Below, piece by piece: positions 16,745-26,128 of a stretch of 64,000 bases of DNA (the first letter of the stretch is position 1; each line of letters begins with the position of its first letter). Origin of the DNA: Megalonaias nervosa (Eukaryota > Mollusca > Bivalvia > Unionida > Unionidae). The notes beneath the pieces are model-generated. The model was not told the origin of the DNA and searched no databases. It saw nothing but the letters and a program-made list of their open reading frames with translations. Where the stretch lies: the NCBI GenBank assembly GCA_016617855.1, contig JAECUM010001903.1, positions 44,662 to 108,661 of the forward strand, in the 5' to 3' direction. The position numbers and the translations under genes are program-made.

Positions 16745-18066
16745 TTTGCTTGGTTGGGATCCAACTATTAAATTTATCGCTATACCCGCGCCACTTAACT
16801 AAACTTTTATTGCCTTTTTTCCTAATAACTTTTTCGATAACGAAAACATCTTGTTCAGTTTTCTGAAGTTCCTGCTCGTAAAAACTGCCAGTTATAGGTT
16901 CATCTAATAAATCTTTTAACGAGTATGTTACAGGTATTGTTAAAAGTACTTTATCAACGACAAATACTTCTTCGCTCCAGTTTGGAGTAAATCCTTTTTC
17001 AAATGTTTTTTTCGTCAGAGAAATTCTAACTCGATCACCCACTTTAAATTTATGTCTGCGATACATGTTTTCATTTGCTAATATCGAATTTTTAATTGCA
17101 TCATTTGGCGACATTTTAGTGGTTCGATGTTTCGTGTTATTATATTCGTCAACTATCTGCGGAAGATCATCAATATACCTGTTTGTGTTTTTAGCTGTCA
17201 TATGTTTATGTATTTTTTCGTTTAGCCTGCGATTAAATAGCTCGACGACAACGCTTTTACCCTCGTTCCCTGTAACATACTTTTTGATATTATTTTGGAG
17301 CAAAAACTGCTCGAACTTTTTATTGAAAAACTCCGCTCCATGATCGGTCCAGATTCTGTTCGGTTTTCTTTCAGTACTTGTTATTATTTGTTTTAACGCC
17401 TCAGTTATCGACGATCCTGTTTTATCCGAAACAGGTACACTAAAAGCATATTTACTAAAAATATCTATAACGTTGAACAAGTATTTCTTATTATCATTAA
17501 ACTGAGCTAGATTTGACACATCAACTAAATCTATCGCCCAGATATCATCAACGGCATTTTCAACAACTTTACGTCGCGTAAACTTTTCTTTTAGGTTTCT
17601 GTAGTTCAGCTGCAAGATCATCGTATAATTCTTTCCCAAGTCCTAATTTATATTTTGCTCCAATAAAACCCTGCACCAGCCTTCTATCAAAACGTTCTCG
17701 CATATTTGTCGGTTCCATATCGCGAAGTTCGTCTAACATTACTTTATCACAACCAGCCTTATCTTGCTCGTTATCACGATAACATATATCATGACGCATC
17801 GCTATTGCATCAACTTGATTGTAAGGCTCTTGTCCTGGCAGCGGATTATCATTTTCATCTAGTTGTTTATCAAGAGGATTATAAGGTCAAGTATACCTAT
17901 GACCTGGCAATGTCCAACCGCCTTTTGGTTTTGGTAATTTGCCAATAATTTTGTGAATGTCAATTCCGCTGCCAATTACCTCACGACGATTGCATGATTT
18001 ACAGTACGTGACGATTTTATCTTGTTCGATACAAAGATCTTTATCACAATCGCAATTGCACTTCAT
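16734..18066 (-). pseudogene. Zinc-knuckle/PLA2/integrase/chromodomain fusion (Polinton 1)
   Basis: The likely start is MKCNCDCDKDLC at 18,066. The N-terminus has six to seven cysteines (CNCDCDKDLC...YCKSC). Next comes a PLA2-like domain with PGHRYT (calcium loop, then a stop at about 17,886 where Polinton 2 has Gly) and AMRHDICYRD (His-Asp active site). The open frame 17,569-17,799 runs from this active site into the integrase N-terminus (GLGKELYDDLAAELQKP). After a frameshift near 17,590 the DDE core follows: WAIDLVDV, WTDHGAEFF and VVELFN, 33 residues between the last two acidic positions. An SH3-like region and a chromodomain (VKWRGYSDKFNSW) end the protein. Integrase chromodomains direct insertion to marked chromatin. 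Confidence 0.85.
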
Positions 18067-18103
18067 TTTATTTTATTTTGTTTCATAAAAAAATTGTTAT
18101 CGA

Positions 18104-18298
18104 TTAATCATCGATCAGGATAACTTTATCCACACCAGATCCTAACGTCTCAGCTACTTGTTTTTTCAGAAACATACTTTTCTTTCTACCACACACAACA
18201 CAAATACTTTTTAACATTATTCTATTATTTTTTGTTTTTTCCGTCGTCTCATTTTTATTTTCTGTTTTAGTTCTACATCTGAGACAGTATGTTGACAT
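18104..18298 (-). CDS. Four-cysteine zinc-ribbon protein
   Basis: A 64-residue open frame beginning MSTYCLRCRTKT and containing ICVVCGRKKSMFLKK, two CxxC knuckles about 28 residues apart with a basic linker. This is the short zinc ribbon (resembling the DUF5679 type) often found in Polintons and adintoviruses. In element B a similar ribbon is the N-terminal part of the PLA2 protein, whereas here it stands alone 38 bp upstream of the PLA2-integrase gene. DNA or RNA binding in the virion core is plausible but unproven. The copy in Polinton 2 is broken by an insertion. Confidence 0.75.
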   Translation of the reverse strand: MSTYCLRCRTKTENKNETTEKTKNNRIMLKSICVVCGRKKSMFLKKQVAETLGSGVDKVILIDD

Positions 18299-18336
18299 TA
18301 TATATTTATAAGTTTAGATAAAATTAATTGCAAGCT

Positions 18337-18871
18337 TTAGATGGCTTTACAAAAATTAACTGCAATCTCATCGTTTGCGTGAGAAGGCTGCTTGTCAAAC
18401 TGTAAAATAAACTTTAAAAAATTAGGATCTTTTGACATTTGTTTTATAAACATAATACAATAATAACCACAAGCTGATGTTCCAATCGGCTGTAGTTGAT
18501 TAGACGAATAATTTATTTTTTAAATTTTTAAAAATATATATTTTTATAAGGTCGCTCGGAGGAAGTCCGAACGAATCAAAATAAATATTATCGCAGACAG
18601 CAACCCAGTGAGTGCCTGAGCCATCGTTAAAGTTTTCTATATTTACAATGCACGAACCACCTGCTGGTACGTCATTGAGTTCGTCTTTAGAAAATACTCC
18701 GCGAAATCCGACAACGTCATTCAATTTTTCAATGATATCAAAATTGCTCAATAGCGTCTGGTACCTGGTAGAGTCATTCCACGTCCGATTCCTAGTAGGT
18801 TTGGAAGAAGACTTCCCGCTAATCCCGCTAGTAGTGGAGCTATTGGAATAAATCCTCCTTGTTTTGTTCAA
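18337..18871 (-). pseudogene. Adenain-like cysteine protease (Polinton 1)
   Basis: The maturation protease of Polintons, related to adenovirus protease and Ulp1. It shows FRGVFSKDEL in the N-terminal half, catalytic His in GTHWVAV, Asp in YFDSFG, and Cys in GTSACGYYC. A frameshift near 18,500-18,530 places the Cys half in another frame. The length of about 178 codons is typical. It would cleave capsid and core precursors. The first ATG in this frame is 18,871, but a second frame with a basic and hydrophobic peptide overlaps the same region (see next entry), so the true start is unsure. Confidence 0.9.
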
Positions 18872-18924
18872 TTGCGTTTTGTTGTTTTCTTTTTTCTCGA
18901 CGATTTTGTTTTTCGTTGTGGCAT
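18748..18924 (-). pseudogene. Basic/hydrophobic peptide frame overlapping the protease 5' end
   Basis: The frame starts MPQRKTKSSRKKK and later reads KQGGFIPIAPLLAGLAG and LLPNLLGIGRGM, ending with a stop at 18,748. Basic N-termini followed by a GGF and hydrophobic Gly/Leu stretch are typical of small Polinton core or membrane-active peptides. The same frame with the same ending is present in Polinton 2 (about 54,350-54,440), although each copy also has an interruption near its start. About 120 bp are therefore open in two frames in both copies. Confidence 0.45.
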
Positions 18925-18947
18925 TTATTTTTTATTGTTACATAAAA

Positions 18948-19355
18948 CTAACGATAGATTTGTTTGATTCTACGACCTTCAACTGCTTTTTTCGTTGCGC
19001 CAGATACCGCCCCTGACGCAGCTGCTAGTCCAAGTGTATCAGGTACTGGCAACATTTTTGGTAGTATTGAGCTAGCTAATACGGATAGTGCTGGTCCAAA
19101 AAATCCACCTTGTTTTGACATTGCTGTTACTTGCGAAACAGATAGTTTAAGAACAAAGGGTTTTCCTTTATCGAGTTTAACGATTTGTTGTTGTCTTAGC
19201 ATTAATTTAACCGCTGTTTTATTTGAAGTCCCGGCGACTTCTGTCGTTGGGGATATCATTAAAGAAACAGAACGGCGTTTAGCAACAGCTGCTGATAATT
19301 TTTCAACTTGACCGGATGTTAGGTATATTTCTCTGGTTATGTACTTGGTTTTCAT
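18948..19355 (-). CDS. Minor virion protein with hydrophobic C-terminus
   Basis: A 135-residue open frame, homologous to 54,530-54,946. It begins MKTKYITREIYLTSGQVEKL, has repeated L.L...Q segments (MLRQQQIVKL, LKLSVSQV) and a Gly/Ala-rich hydrophobic C-terminus (GGFFGPALSVLASSILPKML, AAASGAVSGATKKAV). This layout is recurrent in Polintons next to the major capsid gene. It probably is a core or membrane-interacting minor capsid component comparable in position to adenovirus pVI/pX; that comparison is inference. The gene sits 24 bp downstream of the capsid gene and upstream of the protease. Confidence 0.75.
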   Translation of the reverse strand: MKTKYITREIYLTSGQVEKLSAAVAKRRSVSLMISPTTEVAGTSNKTAVKLMLRQQQIVKLDKGKPFVLKLSVSQVTAMSKQGGFFGPALSVLASSILPKMLPVPDTLGLAAASGAVSGATKKAVEGRRIKQIYR

Positions 19356-19378
19356 TATTTTATATCAAGGTTGTTAGA

Positions 19379-20787
19379 TTAAACTTGTACAGTCATTCTT
19401 CCTTTAGTCGCGTCAATCGTCAAGAATCTATCACTGACAACTAGCGCATATACGTTATACTGTTCGGCTGGCAGTACGCCAAGTTTCCAGGTGACCTCAA
19501 TATCAGCAGTTGATTTGATAACTCGTTCGAAATGTTTTGATATGTCGAAATAAAAGATAGGATAGAGCGATCGAAACTCTTCTACTGATATTTGAGATCC
19601 ACTGTCCGCGTCCTGATATTTTTGTATTGCTTCCATAAGGTACATATACGGTCGAGATATGTTTTTTGTTTCATCGTCAGCAAAATTGCATTCGATTGCA
19701 CGTTCGGGATACTGTTTAGAATTTACTCTAGCAAATATTCGTCTGACATCAGGGTTATCAAATACGGAATTGTTCATTTCTTGATTATTACGACGTGCCT
19801 GTCGTTGAAATACGACGAACAAATGTCGAGGTACTTGTTCGCTAGCTGTAGTTGTAACACGCCATGTGTAATCAGTTGCGTTAGGAATTGCTGTTTGATA
19901 AATCTTGTTTTGCTGGAAGTATATTTTTTTCGTATAGGCGGTCAATAATGATTCGAGTTCCATCATTTTAGCTACAGATGGGACAACTCGTGGCATCCAC
20001 AGCGCTAATCTTGTAATAGCAAACTGTCCTTCAGCCACCCCATCGGCGTGCATTATACAATCGTTTTGATCAGCTCGATCTAAAATAAGTGCATGTTTTA
20101 TTCCGCGAAAAACTTTGTTGTATTCGCGGCAGAATCTGAAGATAGTACTTAACGGAAGCATCATCGTTATTTGTTGAGATTCTGCAGCAAATGCTTTTCG
20201 TTTAGCAAATCCTTCGTTATACTGCCGTCGTCGTATATTTGTAACAGCTAATCTTATTGAATTACCTATTGCGACTGCATCATCAGCAGCGGGATTGGCG
20301 ATTAGATTATTGTTATCTGCAGCAGGAACAGCAGCGTCAGTACGAAACTCCTCGAAACAGCTGTCCCGAATGAGGTATCTTTAAACCACATCATGTTTGT
20401 GGCAACTGATCTAGAATAATCATCGCTAAACGAAACAATATTAAGTATTGTACTTGCTATAGGCAAGTGCATTGAAATATCTTCTACAGTTTGATTGGCC
20501 AGTTGATATCGTGCACTTTTAAACAAGCTCCAACCGTTATTGACAAGCGCAATTTCTGCACCAGCTGCAATATCACCACCTATCGCAGTTAATATTTGAC
20601 AACGCACTTCTAACACTGCCTTATGCGGAAGTAGAAACATGTCCTCATCTCTTGTGTTAAAAGTTCTAACACCAGTTTTATTTGGTTCGTTTGAGTTTTC
20701 ATCGAGATACTCGACGTATTCGAACTCTGTTACAGCGTCGTCAGTATCATATTCTTCAGCAAGATCGAGATAATTTTTAGCTGACAT
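19379..20787 (-). pseudogene. MCP: Major capsid protein, double jelly roll (Polinton 1)
   Basis: Recognised from the Polinton capsid family by PLSTIFRFCREYNKVFRGIKH, LILDRADQNDC, LWMPRVVPS, YTWRVTTT, NSKQYPERAIECNF, KYQDADSGSQISVEEF and LYPIFYFDIS. The total length of about 469 codons is normal. One frameshift near 20,345 separates an N-terminal part (20,345-20,787, starting MSAKNYLDLAEEYD) from the rest, which is open to its stop at 19,379. It would form the hexon-like trimeric capsomers. Neighbours are the minor virion protein, the core-like peptide and the penton, as in other Polintons. Confidence 0.93.
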
Positions 20788-20812
20788 TTTATTTTATAAT
20801 CGTTACACAAAA

Positions 20813-21178
20813 TTAAAAAGCAGCAGGAGTCATCGGTTTTGTTTTCTTTACAAGTTTACGTACTATTTCTTCACCATGTGGTGATAATAATTTTTTTGTT
20901 GTAGTATTCATAGCTAGTTTTGTTTCTTTTGTTGGCGCAATATCTGATATTACTCGTTTTATTTCCGATGTGGAAGGTCCTCTACTCTTATCAGCGATCT
21001 TTCGTCCTACTGCAGTGCCTGCTGAAGAAGCTGCACCTGTCGCAAAAGCTTTACCTGCGTCAAGTGCAATTGGTGCTACTTTACGCGCAATTCCTGGTAT
21101 ATTCTCAGCAATTTTAGTAAATATGTTTCCAAAAAATCCACCTACGATTTTTCTTGTATAAATTTTTTTTTGTCTAAT
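20813..21178 (-). pseudogene. Basic, Gly/Ala-rich core-like protein
   Basis: A frame of 122 codons between the penton and capsid genes: RQKKIYTRKIVGGFFGNIF, then IPGIARKVAPIALDAGKAF, ATGAASSAG and a charged C-terminus ending MTPAAF. It resembles the small basic and amphipathic virion peptides of adintoviruses. At the expected start this copy has ATT where Polinton 2 has ATG (56,380-56,382), so its start codon is apparently lost. In Polinton 2 almost the whole gene is deleted. Function is unknown; DNA condensation or membrane disruption are possibilities. Confidence 0.6.
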
Positions 21179-21211
21179 CTTTGTCTATAAAATATAGGCT
21201 CACAAAATTGA

Positions 21212-21970
21212 CTACGCAATGCGTAGGTGTAAATAATACGTGACAATTTCGTTGTTAAGATCTATTTGTCTACCTGATTGATCGGTTAATTGCATTGCTA
21301 TACTTGTTATTTGATTTTCAAGATTAATCGGATAATAAATAACTTGACGTGGATTAATTTGCATGATCGATCCTGGTGGAACGTCCGGTGAGAAACTATA
21401 TATCGTTTGTCCTCTACTGCCCTGGGCTAAGGAAGATCGAACTGCAATGGAGCAATTATTTAATATTGTATTTACTTCTGTTATTTTTACTGGCAGTTCA
21501 CCGTTATATGTAACAGCTTCTTTAAGACTATCATAAATTTTATGGAGAAATCCTATCAGTGATGCGATACTTTTTGGTGATGTAAAATCAATCATCATAC
21601 AATTTTTTAATGTTATACTAACTCGTAATATGTTATAATCTGGTGTTAGCTCAAAATTATCAGCTATACCACCCGCTTTTGTTATCAGCTCCTTTATCGT
21701 CTTATTTAGATCAGTGAGGTTATAAGCTCCTTGTGGAATTTTAAATGTTTTCCACCTATCTCTATCAACTATGTTTATAAACCTAAACTCATCATTTACT
21801 CCAGTTTTTACATTAGCCATAGAATTCCATGCTGTGCAGGAAATTAGTCCAATCTCATACTGTTTTTTAGAATCAAGTTCTATTGGTGGGTTATTATAAA
21901 CGGAAAAGTTTGCGCTGTTTCCTGTTGTCTGCGAGGAATCAAGTAATAATGTGGTTGATGTTAGTGACAT
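21212..21970 (-). CDS. Penton/minor capsid protein, single jelly roll (Polinton 1)
   Basis: A 252-residue intact frame. Polinton penton features are visible: an N-terminal strand region STTLLLDSSQTT, NNPPIELDSKKQYEIGLIS, IPQGAYNLTDLNK, ITEVNTILNNCSIAV, SPDVPPGSIMQINPRQVIYYP and a C-terminal QLTDQSGRQIDLNNE with YYLHLR. It would occupy the five-fold vertices. The start at 21,970 (MSLTS) is the first ATG. It is followed at 34 bp by the core-like gene. One of the few structural genes here without a break; its copy at 56,423 is degenerate. Confidence 0.88.
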   Translation of the reverse strand: MSLTSTTLLLDSSQTTGNSANFSVYNNPPIELDSKKQYEIGLISCTAWNSMANVKTGVNDEFRFINIVDRDRWKTFKIPQGAYNLTDLNKTIKELITKAGGIADNFELTPDYNILRVSITLKNCMMIDFTSPKSIASLIGFLHKIYDSLKEAVTYNGELPVKITEVNTILNNCSIAVRSSLAQGSRGQTIYSFSPDVPPGSIMQINPRQVIYYPINLENQITSIAMQLTDQSGRQIDLNNEIVTYYLHLRIA

Positions 21971-21983
21971 TATATTAATATTT

Positions 21984-23035
21984 TTAGATAAGATCGCTAT
22001 GTAAAATTTTATACTCGGATGATGTCAGTAATCCGCTCGATCTAAGATGATCCAATATATCAATGATTTCGTTATCGATCTCTGCGCTTTCATCACCAGC
22101 TTCTTTTGATGATATCAATAACATAAGTCGGTCGACTATTTCTGCGTTTGATGTAAAAACTTTAACTCCAGATCCAGTGGTTTCCTCTGGTAATGTTTTA
22201 TCTCGTTCTCCTTCGTATTTATTAAAAGTCTTTTAAAACTCCAACCTTTACCATAACCTCCTGGTTTATTTCGATATTGTTTTGCTGTTTTATACAAAGT
22301 CTCAGCAATAATTCCTTCTCTTATTCTGTCTACCAGAGGTAATATTTCTTTTTCTTTTCTAGCATTTTTAATTTCTTCATCAGCTTCTAAAAAATCATAA
22401 TATACTTTTTGTAAAATACCCTTCAGTTTTTCGTGATCATCTTCTGACCAATTTCTAATGTTTTCAAGAATTTTTAGATTTTCTTTTGCTAAATATTTTT
22501 CAATAAATTCGTTATGCTCAATATCATATATTTTTTCTCTAGCTTGTTTTCTATAAAATTTTATAGATTCTCCAACAGGCAATATTTTTATCACATTTTC
22601 TTGGATCATTTTTTGTTGCTCCGACAATGTTTCTATTAACCTCTTTAACTCGGATGGGTTAACCGTCATTCTTGTAATAGCGTGCTGAAGCGCAAGAGGA
22701 TTGTTTATTAATCTATCAAATTCGGCCTGTCGTGCAGCAGGATCAGCAATGTTTCTTACAAGTTCTTCTGCAATTTTTTTATTTTCTTCTTTCGATCTTT
22801 CTCCAAGTAAACCTAACAAACCTTTTTCTTTTAATTTTTCAAGCTCCTCTGCAGATAATGTTGATATTTCTGGTTGCTTGCCAAGTACTGCTTCAGTAAC
22901 AGGTTTGAAAAGTTTAGCAGTTTCTTCCTCTGCTTGAACTTGTCCACGCCGAGCTTCTTCCACTTTTTACTTAAAAGCTGCTTGAGTTTCAATAAATTTC
23001 TTTAGCAATTCGATTCTTTGTTGATGCTCGTCCAT
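21984..23035 (-). pseudogene. Helical virion protein with C-terminal conserved domain (Polinton 1)
   Basis: It begins MDEHQQRIELLKKFIE at 23,035, where the Polinton 2 copy begins MDKLQQKIALLKKFI. A stop near 22,968 interrupts the N-terminus; the open part 22,136-22,963 has RRGQVQAEEE, KPVTEAVLGKQPEI, a charged coiled-coil-like middle and GWSFKRLL. A frameshift near 22,200-22,240 precedes the conserved C-terminus (EIDNEIIDILDHLRSSGLLT...EYKIL). No enzyme motif is present. Position between penton and ATPase is constant in the three copies. It may be a scaffold or internal virion protein; this is inference. Confidence 0.65.
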
Positions 23036-23049
23036 TATTTTTATATGTT

Positions 23050-23718
23050 TTATAAAAACGTGTTAATACAACAACGAAACATCTTAGCCGGATCACGCGC
23101 TAGCTTATCAAATAAAAAGAAATTGTATTTATCTTTGGTTGCTTGGTGATATAATTCGATAAATTTATCTTTTGTTACGTCACCGCATTGCTCGTTTGCA
23201 ATATTTCTCACATCAACATTGTCCAGTCCGGGAAATAATATAAAACAACCAGTATTTCGCCTGATAAATCTATCGACGTTATAAAAGCCTTGGGCGAGAT
23301 AAACAGAATTACATCTTTTATTACGCGATAATGAAAAATAAGATCTAATCTTGTTCATCTCCTCATTGTTTAGCGGAATATCGTTAAATACAATTATTTT
23401 ATGCTCAGATGAATCAAGTTTATTAACTGGAATTAGTTCTTCTGGTTGTTTTATTAAAAATATATCATCGCCAGCGTTAAGTTCATCACGAAGTCTATTA
23501 TTATATTCGCTTAGTAGCTCGTACTTATCTTGTTGTGGATTAATTGTATAAATATATGCCTTGTCATAGTTAAAGTTATTGTTGAGCAAAAGATTTAATA
23601 ACAAATTTGTTTTACCTGATCCTGTACGACCAATAATAAGATAATGACAATCTGGAAGTTCGTTATTATGTCTATGATTAATTAATCGCTCGGTATCAAA
23701 ATTTAATATCTTCGCCAC
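23050..23718 (-). CDS. Packaging ATPase, FtsK/HerA type (Polinton 1)
   Basis: A 222-residue intact ATPase. Walker A IIGRTGSGKTNLLLNLLL lies at residues 28-45; Walker B-like HKIIVFNDIPL lies near 105; SVYLAQGFYNVDRFIRRN resembles the sensor region; the C-terminus is KMFRCCINTFL. Length and motif spacing match Polinton packaging ATPases. It would power DNA translocation into the capsid. The Walker B Asp follows Asn here (FND) whereas Polinton 2 has FED; this may weaken hydrolysis. The divergent fibre gene starts 68 bp away. Confidence 0.9.
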   Translation of the reverse strand: MAKILNFDTERLINHRHNNELPDCHYLIIGRTGSGKTNLLLNLLLNNNFNYDKAYIYTINPQQDKYELLSEYNNRLRDELNAGDDIFLIKQPEELIPVNKLDSSEHKIIVFNDIPLNNEEMNKIRSYFSLSRNKRCNSVYLAQGFYNVDRFIRRNTGCFILFPGLDNVDVRNIANEQCGDVTKDKFIELYHQATKDKYNFFLFDKLARDPAKMFRCCINTFL

Positions 23719-23786
23719 TGTTGTTATATAATTTTATGTAATATTAAACTGACTAATGTTAACAATTTTATGTAGGATAATAAATA

Positions 23787-24871
23787 ATGAGCTATTATAC
23801 AAAATTTGGAACATTATTAGTAGGTTCATCGGCTAAAGGTGACTTATCGAGATACGCAACTCTTGATCAGCTAGAAATGAAATCAATAATTTATTAAATA
23901 TCACAGGTGTAGATCAAAATGAAGTCGTTGTTTTCCAGGACAAACAAGGACGATTGAAGACAAGTAATATACAACTGTCAGATGTACTTATACGAGTTCC
24001 TACCGCGGTTGTTAATAATATCGTTACTTTTACTGACCAAGGTAAGATACAAGATTCCGGTAAGTCAGTTAACGATTATGTCAAAGAAGCTGGTGATTCG
24101 TTCACGGGTGACATTATTATGAATCAAAATAAAATTACAGACCTTGGAAATCCAACCGCAGATAATGACGCCGCAACAAGAAAATACGTTGATGATCAAG
24201 AATCTAAGTACGTATTAGTCAACGGTGGTATAATGCGTGCATTTCTCAACATGAGTAACAATGGTATTAATAATCTTAGAACACCAGAATATGACTTTGA
24301 TGCTGCAACGAAAAAATATGTTGATGATAAGGAAATTTCAGTAACAGCTTCGTTAGCTACAATTAATAATGAAATGACTACACTCAATGCTAGTTTTACT
24401 AGACACGTACAAACGTTTTTAAATTTTCGTAGAAATGTGAATAGAGCCATTAACGAATTTTTTGGTGATCCACCAATCGTTGATATTAAACTCTCCGACG
24501 TTAACACGAAACTAAACGACATTGTCAGTGGAATACCTAATATTGTTCAAAAAACGAATCTGATTAAAATTCCACACGGACAAATTAAAAACATCGTGTA
24601 CACAGTAACATCAGGATCATCGACATGGACACCGCAAAATAACACTCTCGAACATACCGCAGAAGTAACTGGGTTATACAGGCTGTCCATGTACGGTTCG
24701 GAAATTACTGCGTCCACTTCATCATCACCGAATGTATATTATAATCCTCTACTGGTGATGCTAAATAAGAACACCAAAGAAACATTTACGTTGACATCAA
24801 CGGAAATGCCCTCAAGACGTTACTGGTGGTGTCTGGAATTTGTAGCTGAAACACCATATTTAATTACTTAA
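23787..24871 (+). pseudogene. Fibre-like protein with distinct head (Polinton 1)
   Basis: The N-terminus MSYYTKFGTLLVGSS matches the fibres of A and Polinton 2. After a frameshift near 23,875 the frame is open to 24,871. The shaft has repeats of the type NKITDLGNPTADNDAATRKYVDDQ and NGINNLRTPEYDFDAATKKYVDDK, familiar from phage and adenovirus-like fibres. The last 110 residues (GQIKNIVYTVTSGSSTWTP, TGLYRLSMYG, RYWWCLEFVAETPY) form a predicted beta-rich head unrelated to the discoidin-like head of the other two copies. It would contact the host surface; the ligand is unknown. Confidence 0.75.
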
Positions 24872-24931
24872 CGTCATTAGGTATAATGAATCAAACCAGG
24901 AACCAGCACTATTGTAAACAAATATTGTATA

Positions 24932-25419
24932 ATGAAAACAAGTGTAGTTGATTTCAATCACATTTCAAAAGAAATTCCAAAACAAGATGTGGATGTGTTA
25001 TTGCAATATTACAAATATTATCATAAAAAACTTTGGTGGGTGAAAAAATGTTATAAATATTATAACAAAATACTTCGGATAATATCATATTTACCGTTGT
25101 TATTGACCGGCTCTGGTATAATTTCAAGTGCAGCATCATTAAATCCATTTTTGTTAATAATATCGGGTGTTGGTGTTTCTCTTGCAACAGCGTGTAAAAA
25201 GATTGAACCTCGGCTTGTGACCCCCCAAAAAATGTCTGCAAAACAGCTAGTATCACCTATAAAAAATTACTTGATCAGATACGATCTTACCTACGGGGTA
25301 TAAAATATGATATGAATGATTTAATACGCGAGTTCCATATTATTGACAGTATGTTAACAGATATTTTGCCAATGAGAGTCAGCAGATATGAAAAAGATTA
25401 TGATAATGATAGGGTATAA
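24932..25419 (+). pseudogene. Two-helix membrane protein (Polinton 1)
   Basis: It starts MKTSVVDFNHISKEIPKQDVD. Two hydrophobic segments follow (about residues 49-66, ISYLPLLLTGSGIISSAA, and 70-87, PFLLIISGVGVSLATA), then a charged C-terminal helix with KLLDQIRSYL and REFHIIDSML. A frameshift after a C6A6 run near 25,235 puts the tail in another frame, which ends at 25,419, just inside the right terminal repeat. Polinton proteins with this glycine-rich hairpin plus helical tail are recurrent but unnamed. A membrane or pore role is inference. Confidence 0.65.
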
Positions 25420-25421
25420 AC

Positions 25422-25695
25422 AGTTTGAAGGAGGTAGAGGTTAGTCGTTTGGGAGGCTGGTGGGGCTCACAGATGTAATTTGTATTTTTTTTTTGGAGGG
25501 TCTCCAAGATTATAATTTACATTTATTTGGAGGGTGAGTAAAAGTCTTAGATTATATTTGAGCTAGAACCAGCCTTTTCATTTTGGGAAAATCGTTTTGG
25601 GGTGGGGATTTTAGGGTCTCTGAGAGGGTAATTTATATTTGTTTGGAGGGTGGGGAGAGGTCTCGGAGCCAGAACCAGCCTTTTCCCTTGCTACT
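25422..25695. repeat. Right terminal inverted repeat of Polinton 1
   Basis: Complementary to 10,737-10,996, including the two AGCTAGAACCAGCCT-type units (near 25,575 and 25,681) and the GGAGGGTGAG and GGAGGGTGGG segments. It ends GCTACT at 25,695. Small indels (for example an extra AT-rich stretch near 25,515) separate it from the left copy, indicating age. Confidence 0.85.
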
Positions 25696-26115
25696 GCATG
25701 CTATAGAATATATTCGTGAAAAAGCGGGTGCCTCTTCTATGTACTCAGTTAGTGTCACAGTCTGATTATTTGCAAGATTTTCGTGCACTATTTACTTCAT
25801 ACGGTTGGTGAACTAAAAACAGGAAATAAAAACTGAAATTTTGTACATTTATGCGACATACGTTTTAACTAAGTACGCTGACTAACGTGTGAACCAATCG
25901 GATACTTTACCGTACTTTTTGGTAAGCCTCGTTTTAGCGTTGCAATCGTTACTAGAGATTTGAACACGCACACCAGATGCTGGTTCACAAAGCTGTCCCA
26001 CAATCCTGCTTATGCATTTGAAGTTAAATTAGAAACTACCTACGCTAAAGAAATGGTTTTCTAAATATATGTGCCAAAGACAATTTTTTTTTATCTGTCG
26101 CCGATTGCATAATTT
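25696..26115. other. Right flank of Polinton 1, no clear gene
   Basis: A 96-bp minus-strand stretch next to the Polinton end (25,696-25,791) is stop-free, and a 60-codon plus-strand frame lies at 25,882-26,062. Neither resembles a family I know. If Polinton 1 inserted into the replicase gene of element B, the missing 5' part of that gene should be here, but I cannot confirm it. Confidence 0.35.
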
Positions 26116-26128
26116 ACCATGCAAAAAT

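Larger units (their letters stand above)
10737..25695. mobile_element. Polinton 1 (complete between inverted repeats)
   Basis: A 14,959-bp Polinton/Maverick. Both ends start with an AGTAG-type terminus and show long inverted repeats (10,737-10,996 and 25,422-25,695). Inside are PolB, integrase, protease, packaging ATPase, major capsid protein and penton, the defining Polinton gene set, plus HNH, zinc-ribbon, fibre and membrane-protein genes. No 6-bp target duplication is visible (ATGTAT on the left, GCATGC on the right). Many genes carry one or two frameshifts, so it is a fossil copy or partly mis-assembled. Confidence 0.95.

Noticed and set aside
10731..25701. 6-bp target duplication for Polinton 1
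   Set aside because: ATGTAT and GCATGC do not match, and shifting the ends by one or two bases does not produce a convincing pair.
25682..25791. Confirmed 5' part of the element B replicase
   Set aside because: The frame is open but short, lacks known motifs, and does not join the left part in phase; kept only as a question in the findings.
25882..26062. Gene fragment right of Polinton 1
   Set aside because: Sixty stop-free codons with plausible composition, but no recognisable family and no second line of evidence.
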